Origin: CAYFUR01 sp964346275
GTDB taxonomy: Bacteria; Sumerlaeota; Sumerlaeia; SLMS01
Reading direction: 5' to 3'
Length of the DNA: 30,592 nt
Assembly (NCBI GenBank): GCA_964346275.1
Contig: CAYFUR010000044.1
Location: forward strand, 1-30,592
A model generated the notes under the pieces. The model was not told where the DNA came from. It did no database searches and saw only the letters and a program-made list of their open reading frames with translations. Shown one piece after another: positions 16,487-22,854 of the stretch. The number at the start of each line of letters is the position of its first letter. The stretch's first letter is position 1. A program made the position numbers and the translations under genes.

Positions 16487-17670
16487 GTGCGAACCAGCGG
16501 AAGCACATCGACTCCTCCTTTCCCCGCGTCGCTTTTTGCTTCTACGATCCCAAGCCTGTCGCGCCCTCTCTCTGGCTGCGTGATTTCATGCTCCAGCCGA
16601 AACTTCCCGCGCACCGCATCGTTGCTATCCTGCCCGGTCCTTCCGATTTGGAGGAGAAACTCTGGAACGCCCGGGTTCCGATCCGCCTGATTTACGACCT
16701 GTCCCGGCTTTCCACCTCGAAGAACCTGTCCGTCCTTCTTCCTCTCGTCATGAATCGTTTCAACGTGGTTTCGCAATACCGGCGGCTGTTTCGCCGCGAG
16801 CGGATCCAGCTTGTCTATATCAACTCAAGCAAGCACGTAGCCCCGATGATTGCCGCGCGGAAGGAAAACATTCCAATCCTGAGCCACATCCACGGCGCGC
16901 CAAGCAGTCGGCAAATGCGGCGAAAGCGCCGCCAGGCCGTGAGGCGGCATCCCCAGGCCGTTCTCTTTTCCACCCAGGCTGCCCAGCGGTTTTTCGAACC
17001 TGCCCCGGCTGGCAAACGTTGGGAAATTGTCCCGAAAGGCGTGTCTCGCTCGTTGTCGGAATTGCGCAGACGGCGCGATGATATCCGGGCCAGCCTTGAC
17101 TATACAGAAGACGAGATCCTCTTTCTTTTTCCCGGGCGGATCACCCAGTCCAAGGGCGCCCCGGAATTGCTCGAAGCGTGGCCCGAGGTGCGGGAGAAGA
17201 ATCCCCAGGCGAAGCTGGTCTTTGCGGGCTCCATTCCAAAGGCGGAGAAGCATCCCACTCTGCGAAGCCTCGAAAGCAAGCCCCCCGAGGGTGTCCAGTT
17301 GCTTGGCCCGCGGAAGGATATTCACGAGTTGATTGCCGCCGCGGACTTTCTGGTTTTTCCGAGCTACGCCGAGGCCCTGCCCCTCCATATCTCGGAGGCG
17401 ATGATGACCGGGACGCCCGTGATCGCCCGCGCGGTGGGAGAGATTCCGTGGCAGATTGGCGAGGGGCGGGGATTTCTCTATCGCGGCCGTGGAGTCGAAG
17501 CACTTCGCCGACAGCTATTCGAAGCTCTCGAGAACCCGGAGAGAGCCGCGGAACAGGCTGATGCCGCGCAGGACTTTGCCCGGATCCATCTCGACCGCGA
17601 CAAACAGTACAAGAAAGTGCGCCGCCTCATTGTGGAGACGGCGCGAAAAGATCCTCGTTCTCGATCGTGA
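16483..17670 (+). CDS. Glycosyltransferase family 4
   Basis: The 395-residue product has the two Rossmann-like halves of a GT-B glycosyltransferase. The N-terminal half contains VAFCFYDPKPVAPSLWLRDF, LVYINSSKHVAP and ILSHIHGAPSS. The C-terminal donor-binding half contains FLFPGRITQSKGAPELLEAW, VQLLGPRKDIHELIAAADFLVFPS and the E-x7-E motif in YAEALPLHISEAMMTGTPVI. Such enzymes move a sugar from a nucleotide sugar with retention, in the cytoplasm, to build lipid-linked or surface glycans. ATG 16483 overlaps the preceding stop as ATGA, with GGAGGCGGC just before, which fixes the start against a longer in-frame reading from 16126. It is the last gene of the cassette and ends 3 bases before the converging dus stop. 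Sugar specificity is not readable. Confidence 0.9.
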   Translation: MSANQRKHIDSSFPRVAFCFYDPKPVAPSLWLRDFMLQPKLPAHRIVAILPGPSDLEEKLWNARVPIRLIYDLSRLSTSKNLSVLLPLVMNRFNVVSQYRRLFRRERIQLVYINSSKHVAPMIAARKENIPILSHIHGAPSSRQMRRKRRQAVRRHPQAVLFSTQAAQRFFEPAPAGKRWEIVPKGVSRSLSELRRRRDDIRASLDYTEDEILFLFPGRITQSKGAPELLEAWPEVREKNPQAKLVFAGSIPKAEKHPTLRSLESKPPEGVQLLGPRKDIHELIAAADFLVFPSYAEALPLHISEAMMTGTPVIARAVGEIPWQIGEGRGFLYRGRGVEALRRQLFEALENPERAAEQADAAQDFARIHLDRDKQYKKVRRLIVETARKDPRSRS

Positions 17671-17673
17671 CCG

Positions 17674-18765
17674 TTAGCCGGCGGGCGCTGCCGCTTCGCT
17701 CTCCTCCTCCGCTTTGCGGGCAAAATGTTCATGGATCTGTTCGCGGCCGCGTTCGATGGTTGCGCGATAATCTTCCAGGGTCAGGCACTGCATGAGTGCA
17801 GTCTTTAACTCACGGGCGTGGGGAAAGCCCTTCATGTATTGCACGACATGCTTTCGAAATTCGCGCAGGCCTAAATCCTCCCCCTTGCGCATGACCATCA
17901 TTTCGGCGTGGCGCAGGACCATGTCGAGTTTCTCGTCGGCGGTTGGCGGGGGAGGGTCCGGCTCGCCACGAAACCGCGCGATGATGTCGCGGAAAATCCA
18001 GGGATTTCCCATGCAGCCGCGGCCGATCATGATCCCGTCGGTTCCGAAATCGCGCACCATGCGGACAGCGTCGTTGGCCGACCGTATGTCGCCGTTGCCG
18101 ATGATGGGCAGCTTGATGAAATCCCTTAATTCCTGAAGAATCGTCCAATTCGCTTTTCCCTCATAGGCCTGTTTGCGTGTCCGGCAATGAATGGCAATGG
18201 CGTCCAGACCTTCTTCTTCCGCGGCCCTGGCGACATCGAAAGCCTCGCCGCCCCATTTTTCCCACCCGGCGCGGAACTTCACGGTGAAGGGAATCTTCAG
18301 CGCGGCGCGCATGCGGCGAAAAACCTCCCGATAGAGATCCGGCTGGGTCATCAGGGCGCTTCCGCCATTGCTTTTGACGACTTTGTTGACCGGACAACCC
18401 ATGTTCAGGTCGACGATCGTGGCTCCGGCATCCTGGAGCATTCTCGCCGTCTCCGCCAGATGATCGGGATCAGCGCCGAAGACCTGGGCGCAAACCGGTG
18501 CCGGCTCGAGGAACATATCAAGGATCTTCCAGGATTTTTCCTGGCCACTCCTCATCATGGCTTCACAGCTGACCATTTGAGTATAGACGAGCGGGCATCC
18601 TTGCTCGCGCGCCAGGATGCGCCAGGGCCGATCGCTGATGCCGCACATCGGCGCGGGGAGCACGGGAGGATCAAACCGGTAGGGCCCGATCTCCAGGGGG
18701 CGCACAGGTTCACGCAGCTCCTCGCGCGGGATTTCTTCTGGCTGGGCCATTTCCATGTTGGTCAT
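17674..18765 (-). CDS. dus: tRNA-dihydrouridine synthase
   Basis: The 363-residue protein is a flavin-dependent enzyme that reduces uridines in the tRNA D-loop with NADPH. The TIM-barrel signature is complete: LPAPMCGISDRPWR at the N-terminus, CAQVFGADPDHL, the active-site Cys124 in VDLNMGCPVNKVVKSNGGSAL, FTVKFRAGW, IAIHCRTRKQ, IIGNGDI and GIMIGRGCMGNPWIF. It reads like the DusB/DusA-type bacterial enzymes; I cannot fix the paralogue. ATG 18765 was taken as start because an AGGA-like site (CAGGAC) lies upstream, though ATGs at 18756 and 18750 are in frame and a further-upstream open frame to 18855 is not conserved. The C-terminal AEEESEAAAPAG is a disordered end. It converges on the glycosyltransferase gene with only 3 bases between stops and is divergent from the response regulator. 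Confidence 0.95.
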   Translation of the reverse strand: MTNMEMAQPEEIPREELREPVRPLEIGPYRFDPPVLPAPMCGISDRPWRILAREQGCPLVYTQMVSCEAMMRSGQEKSWKILDMFLEPAPVCAQVFGADPDHLAETARMLQDAGATIVDLNMGCPVNKVVKSNGGSALMTQPDLYREVFRRMRAALKIPFTVKFRAGWEKWGGEAFDVARAAEEEGLDAIAIHCRTRKQAYEGKANWTILQELRDFIKLPIIGNGDIRSANDAVRMVRDFGTDGIMIGRGCMGNPWIFRDIIARFRGEPDPPPPTADEKLDMVLRHAEMMVMRKGEDLGLREFRKHVVQYMKGFPHARELKTALMQCLTLEDYRATIERGREQIHEHFARKAEEESEAAAPAG

Positions 18766-18949
18766 GCCGTGTCCTGCTGAGTGGATTCGCCGCGAGAATG
18801 CGCGGAGGTGAACGCATCTGCAAAATCCGCGCAAACGGAAGATTAGGGTTTGCACTTCCCGGGGCTCTTTGTCAACGGGTGGTCGTCGATTCCTGTTGCC
18901 CGTCCGGCGGTGCTTCGAATCAATGAATTGACCTGCACCCTTCTGGAAT

Positions 18950-19339
18950 ATGCCGATGGAAAACCCTTACCGACTGCTCGTAGCTGAAGACGATGGCGAA
19001 ATGCGCGCCCTGCTCAAGAAGACGCTCTCCCACGAAGGTTTCGAGGTGGAAACGGCCTGCGATGGCTCGGAAGCGCTGGACAAGCTGGCGCAAGACAGCC
19101 GGTTTGATGTCCTCATTTCCGACGTCCGCATGCCCAATAAAGATGGCGAGCAACTGGTTCCCGAAGTCAAACGCCTCTATCCCGACCTCAAGATCATCGT
19201 CATCAGTGGTTACGCGGAGTTGGAGCAGTATCTCCGCCTCGTTCACAAGGGGGCGTTCGACTATGTTACAAAGCCCTTTAAGATTCCCGATCTCCTGGAA
19301 GTGATCGACCGAGCCACTGAGGCGAATTCCGGAAACTGA
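18950..19339 (+). CDS. Single-domain response regulator (CheY-like receiver)
   Basis: The 129-residue product is one receiver domain without an output domain. Acidic residues at the end of strand 1 are in VAEDDGEM (E13, D14, D15), the phosphoacceptor is D58 in LISDVRMPNKDG, the switch position is S86 in VISGYAE, and the conserved lysine is K108 in YVTKPFK. Such stand-alone receivers act through protein contacts, for example in phosphorelays or motor control, and are phosphorylated by a histidine kinase. No kinase is adjacent; the only one in the window is the FHA-GAF kinase at 24513-26222, a possible but unproved partner. The start may be 18950 or the second Met at 18956. A hairpin pair downstream at 19340-19380 likely ends the transcript. 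Confidence 0.93.
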   Translation: MPMENPYRLLVAEDDGEMRALLKKTLSHEGFEVETACDGSEALDKLAQDSRFDVLISDVRMPNKDGEQLVPEVKRLYPDLKIIVISGYAELEQYLRLVHKGAFDYVTKPFKIPDLLEVIDRATEANSGN

Positions 19340-19380
19340 ATTCTCCGTCTGCCGGAGAATAAGCACGCCCTTGCTTTTCT
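19340..19380 (+). terminator. Probable terminator of the response regulator gene
   Basis: ATTCTCCG (19340-19347) pairs perfectly with CGGAGAAT (19353-19360), and AAGCA/TGCTT (19361-19365 with 19372-19376) makes a second small stem followed by TTCTC. The first stem begins directly after the stop codon. The T-tract is short, so the terminator call is moderate. Confidence 0.55.
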
Positions 19381-19514
19381 CATGTCTGGGAACGGTGCGG
19401 TCCGTCTTTTGCCCTTTCTCTTTGAGACAGCGTTAGTTTGAGGGAAATGAGGCATATCACCCCATTTCCACCCCTTGGACTTGCCTATACCACACTCGAA
19501 ATGGAGATCGATTT

Positions 19515-20123
19515 ATGGCTTACACGCTTCCCGAACTCCCGTATGCTTACGATGCATTAGAGCCTCACATTGATGCTCAGACCATGGAGATTCACCACAC
19601 CAAGCACCATCAGGCCTACATTAACAAGGTAAACGATGCGATCAAAGGCTCCGAGTTCGAGCAGATGGCTATCGATGACCTGCTGAAAAGTATCGACAAA
19701 GTGCCTGAGAGCATCCGAACCGCTGTGCGCAATCACGGCGGTGGCCATTCCAATCACAGTCTCTTCTGGACGATTCTTTCGCCCAATGGCGGCGGAGAAC
19801 CCTCAACAGGCTTGAAAGCCCAGATTGACGCGGAACTCGGCGGTTTCGAGAAGTTCAAGGAAGATTTCGAAACGGCCGCGAAAGGCCGCTTCGGCAGTGG
19901 TTGGGCCTGGCTTCTTGTTTCCAAGGACGGAAAGCTCGTCGTCACCTCCACTCCCAACCAGGACAGCCCGCTGATGGAAGGGCACACCCCGGTGCTTGGT
20001 CTGGACGTCTGGGAGCACGCCTACTATCTGAAGTATCAGAACCGCCGCCCGGAGTATGTGAAGGCATTCTGGAACGTCGTGAACTGGGAAGAAGTGTCCC
20101 GGCGCGTCGCCGCAGTCAAGTAA
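19515..20123 (+). CDS. sodA: Superoxide dismutase, Mn/Fe family
   Basis: The 202-residue protein converts superoxide to oxygen and hydrogen peroxide. All four metal ligands are in place: H27 (MEIHHTKHH), H81 (GGGHSNHSLFW), D164 and H168 (GLDVWEHAYYLKYQNRRPEYV). The family starts with YTLPELPYAYDALEPHID and the length is typical. Pointers such as GGGHxNHxxFW and NQDSPLMEG...LGLDVWEHAYY fit the manganese or cambialistic type better than the iron type, but metal use cannot be settled from sequence. No signal peptide, so cytoplasmic. The ATG at 19515 has a GGAG about 8 bases upstream. The gene is flanked by its own leader (19381-19514) and a clean terminator, so it is monocistronic. It is consistent with an aerobic or oxygen-exposed host. 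Confidence 0.97.
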   Translation: MAYTLPELPYAYDALEPHIDAQTMEIHHTKHHQAYINKVNDAIKGSEFEQMAIDDLLKSIDKVPESIRTAVRNHGGGHSNHSLFWTILSPNGGGEPSTGLKAQIDAELGGFEKFKEDFETAAKGRFGSGWAWLLVSKDGKLVVTSTPNQDSPLMEGHTPVLGLDVWEHAYYLKYQNRRPEYVKAFWNVVNWEEVSRRVAAVK

Positions 20124-20159
20124 GTCTTCCTCCGTCCTCCCAAGGTGCTTCACCGGAAG

Positions 20160-20186
20160 GCGGCCCGAACGCATCGGGCCGCTTTT
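20160..20186 (+). terminator. Intrinsic terminator of the superoxide dismutase gene
   Basis: GCGGCCCGA (20160-20168) pairs perfectly with TCGGGCCGC (20174-20182) around ACGCA, followed by TTTTCC. It lies 36 bases after the sodA stop. Confidence 0.88.
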
Positions 20187-20225
20187 CCGTCATCAGGTCC
20201 GAATTTGCAGGAGAGTGAGCCGCGG

Positions 20226-21080
20226 ATGATCTGGGAACCGGAATGGAGAGCGCCCTCTGCCTATTGCCGGCGCCAGCGTCCGGCATTCTATTTGTCCACG
20301 TTTCGTCTTCCGCGGGAGCGGCGGGTCCGCATCCTGGCCCTCTACGCTTTTCTCATCCACGTGGACAACGTCATGCGCGCCGGTTGGGAACAAGGTGGGC
20401 GCACCGTTCAATCCGAACTTCTCCATTTCAGCGGGTGGCTGAATGAACTTTTCAGCGCCTCGCCGGTCAACGATCAGAACTTTCAGGGGTTGCAGCGGAC
20501 GATTCGCGAGGCCGATCTTCCCCGGTCTCTTTTCCTGGAGATCCTCGACGGAGCCGGACTCGCGTTGTTTCGCCAGCGTTATCGCGATTGGAGCCAGCTT
20601 GATCAGATCTGCCGCACTCGCTCCGGCGCTCCGGCAATTCTGACGGCACGTCTGCTTGGAATCGACGAAGCGTCCGCCCGGAATTACGCTCCCGTGCTCG
20701 GCCGTTCCTGGGAGCTGACAAGGATTCTCTGTGACCTGGACGAGGATCTGTCTCGCGGGCGCCTGTTTCTTCCAGAACTTGTCCTGGCTGAATTCCAAGT
20801 CAGCGAAGCCGATCTCGTGGAACGCCGCGAGAGCGAGGAAATCAGGCGTCTGATCGGGTATTTCGTCGAACGTGTGCGCCAGGACCTGGACGAAGGGGTG
20901 CTCTTGCTGGAAAAGCTTCCGGACCATGGTTCGCGCAGATGGATGGAGGGGTACCTCGGCCTGCAAGAGCTGATTCTCCAGCGGATCGAGAAGGATCCCT
21001 TTTCAGTTTACGAGGGGCGGTCCAGGCTGCGGTTTGGAGATAAACTCCGTGCTGCGTGGCAGGGAGCGGTCGCAGGTTGA
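20226..21080 (+). CDS. Squalene/phytoene synthase-like protein with altered first Asp motif
   Basis: The 284-residue protein has the all-helical head-to-head prenyl synthase (SQS/PSY) plan. YCRRQRPAFYLSTFRLPRERR at the N-terminus and RILALYAFLIHVDN match the substrate region; the second aspartate motif is intact in SWELTRILCDLDEDLSRGRLFLP (D170, D174). The enzyme family joins two farnesyl or geranylgeranyl diphosphates at the membrane to make squalene, phytoene or hopanoid precursors. However, the first motif, normally DDxxD, reads D47-N-V-M-R51, losing two of three acids, and the central YxVAGxVG-type segment is replaced by ICRTRSGAPAILTA. The protein may therefore have a different reaction or be non-catalytic. 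ATG 20226 was chosen because an AGGAGA lies about 10 bases before it. No other carotenoid or hopanoid gene is adjacent; a PTS EIIA gene follows. Confidence 0.75.
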   Translation: MIWEPEWRAPSAYCRRQRPAFYLSTFRLPRERRVRILALYAFLIHVDNVMRAGWEQGGRTVQSELLHFSGWLNELFSASPVNDQNFQGLQRTIREADLPRSLFLEILDGAGLALFRQRYRDWSQLDQICRTRSGAPAILTARLLGIDEASARNYAPVLGRSWELTRILCDLDEDLSRGRLFLPELVLAEFQVSEADLVERRESEEIRRLIGYFVERVRQDLDEGVLLLEKLPDHGSRRWMEGYLGLQELILQRIEKDPFSVYEGRSRLRFGDKLRAAWQGAVAG

Positions 21081-21213
21081 ATCGAGGGGCGCGGCCCCCG
21101 GGAAAGTTTTTTCGGGAGGCCTTCCTTGACCTGCGCACCTCTCATCTTGGAAAACCTGTCGGCGGTTCCGGAGCGACTCGAACTCTGGTTTTTTCTATCG
21201 GGAGATGAAACAT

Positions 21214-21681
21214 ATGCCCATTGATCCCAAGTCACTGATCAGCCTGGATCGGATAACGGATCTGAAATCGACCAGGAAGGAAGATGTGTTGAACGAATTG
21301 GTCGACCTTCTGGCGAGTTCTCCCATGGTGACCGATAAAGAGGAGTTGCGGCGGAAGATCTTCGAGCGCGAGGAGGCGGTCTCCACCGGTGTGGGGGCCG
21401 GCATGGCGATTCCTCACGTGAAGATTCCCTCGATCAAAAACTTTGTGTCGGCTATCGGGCGGAGCAAGGAGGGGATCGATTTCGAATCGCTGGACAGCCA
21501 GCCCACGCACATTGTGGTGATGATCGGATGTAACAGCAGCCAGTCAGCGGATTTCCTGAAAGTGCTGGCGCGGCTCGTTACCCGGCTCAAGCAGCCGGCC
21601 GTGCAGAAGAAGATTCTCGAGGCTGATAGCCCCGAAGAAATACGCGATCTGTTCATCAGCGAGGAAGGCATTTTAACCTGA
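21214..21681 (+). CDS. PTS EIIA type-2 domain protein (EIIA-Ntr/fructose type)
   Basis: The 155-residue product is a single EIIA domain. The signature STGVGAGMAIPHVK carries the phosphohistidine H68, and the fold elements KEDVLNELVDLL, DKEELRRKIFEREEAV, VVMIGCNSSQSADFLKVLARL match the mannitol/fructose/Ntr EIIA family. In such proteins the histidine receives phosphate from HPr-like carriers; in the Ntr branch the output is regulatory rather than sugar uptake. No EIIB/EIIC transporter or HPr is nearby, favouring a regulatory role. ATG 21214 is preferred over ATG 21205 because GGGAG (21200-21204) overlaps or abuts the latter but stands 9 bases before 21214. A glycosyltransferase gene follows after 27 bases, apparently in the same transcript. 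Confidence 0.92.
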   Translation: MPIDPKSLISLDRITDLKSTRKEDVLNELVDLLASSPMVTDKEELRRKIFEREEAVSTGVGAGMAIPHVKIPSIKNFVSAIGRSKEGIDFESLDSQPTHIVVMIGCNSSQSADFLKVLARLVTRLKQPAVQKKILEADSPEEIRDLFISEEGILT

Positions 21682-21708
21682 GCGCGACTTCCTTTACCGG
21701 CCAACGCC

Positions 21709-22854
21709 TTGTCTCCTCGTTCTCTTCATCTTCTGTTTGATATTCGCTGTCTCAGGCTCCGGGCCACCGGAGTCGGAATCGCCGCTTACCGGCACCTCCT
21801 GGGGCTCGAGCGGTTACTTGCTTCGGGGCGAGGCCGGCGCTGGCGTATCAGCGCCGTGCGGCTGGCGCCCGCCCTGGCGGATCCCGACTTCAGGCGCCTC
21901 TGGGATTGCTTCCACCATATCCATTTCATCGATACCCCGGCCGATCCGACCCTCCATCCATCGGGCGATTACTGGCAGCAGGCTGTGCTGCCCCGCCTGA
22001 TTGATCGCACGGAGGCAGACGTTGTCTATTCGCCAGCGTATATCGGTCCATTTTGGAAGTCCAGGGCCGCCCGGCTCACGATGATTCACGACGATCTGCT
22101 CTGGTCCCAGGCGGGGTCTTACCCGCCAAAGTTCCGCCTTTACATGAAAACGATGGTTCGCCTGTCCGCGCGATCGGCGGACCGGCTCATCCACGGGACA
22201 GAGGATGCGCGCAATTGCCTGGCCCGCCGCCTGGATATTCCGGCAAAACGGTCCGGCGTCGTTCCCCACGGCGTGGATCTCCAGATGTTCCGCCCCGCCG
22301 GGCTGGATACGCGAGGGCCGGAAATCCTTTGCCTGGCCAGCGCCGAGCCCCGGAAAAACCACGAGATCTTGATCGAGGCGCTCAAGAATCAAAACCGCCT
22401 GCGGTTGCGCTTTGTCGGTGTGGAAAACGCCGGCGAGGAACGGCTGGCGGCCTGGCGGAGTATTGATGGCGGGCGGAACTGGGAGGTCGCCGACGCGTCT
22501 GACCAGCCCCATACCGCCGACGAATTGCGCCGCGCGGCCATGTTGGCTCTGCCATCCCTGGGCGAAGGATTCGGCCTCCCCGTTATCGAGGCGATGGCAA
22601 CGGGGACTCCGCTGATTCTGTCGGATATACGCGTCTTCCAGGAAGTTGCCGGCGAAGCGGCGCTCTATGTGAATCCTCGTGATGCGGTGGCGTGGCGGGA
22701 TGCGATCCAGAGGACTGCGGCCCGCGGGGCGGATGTGGAGGAGCGCGTGCGGATGGGCCTGGAGCGCGTCCAGCGGTTTTCTCTCGATCGCGTAGCGATG
22801 CGCCTATTGAGAGAGGCGCACACCGCGATTCGGACGCGGCGCGCTAAAACTTAA
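21709..22854 (+). CDS. Glycosyltransferase family 4, TTG start
   Basis: The 381-residue GT-B protein begins LHLLFDIRCLRLRATGVGIAAY, the usual start of GT4 mannosyl/rhamnosyl-type transferases with a G-x-G acceptor loop, has VVPHGVDLQMFRP in the linker, EILCLASAEPRKNHEILIEAL at the start of the donor half, and the E-x7-E motif in LGEGFGLPVIEAMATGTPLILSD. It likely adds a sugar to a lipid-linked or surface glycan on the cytoplasmic face. The only start that keeps the conserved N-terminus is TTG 21709; the frame upstream closes at the preceding stop (21679-21681), and no strong ribosome binding site is seen, so it may depend on translation from the EIIA gene. Its end overlaps the converging minus-strand gene by 11 bases. 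Confidence 0.9.
   Translation: MSPRSLHLLFDIRCLRLRATGVGIAAYRHLLGLERLLASGRGRRWRISAVRLAPALADPDFRRLWDCFHHIHFIDTPADPTLHPSGDYWQQAVLPRLIDRTEADVVYSPAYIGPFWKSRAARLTMIHDDLLWSQAGSYPPKFRLYMKTMVRLSARSADRLIHGTEDARNCLARRLDIPAKRSGVVPHGVDLQMFRPAGLDTRGPEILCLASAEPRKNHEILIEALKNQNRLRLRFVGVENAGEERLAAWRSIDGGRNWEVADASDQPHTADELRRAAMLALPSLGEGFGLPVIEAMATGTPLILSDIRVFQEVAGEAALYVNPRDAVAWRDAIQRTAARGADVEERVRMGLERVQRFSLDRVAMRLLREAHTAIRTRRAKT

Noticed and set aside
18922..18957. Possible promoter TTGACC...TATGCC ahead of the response regulator.
   Set aside because: Spacing is only 15 bases and the -10 would overlap the start codon region, so it was not called.
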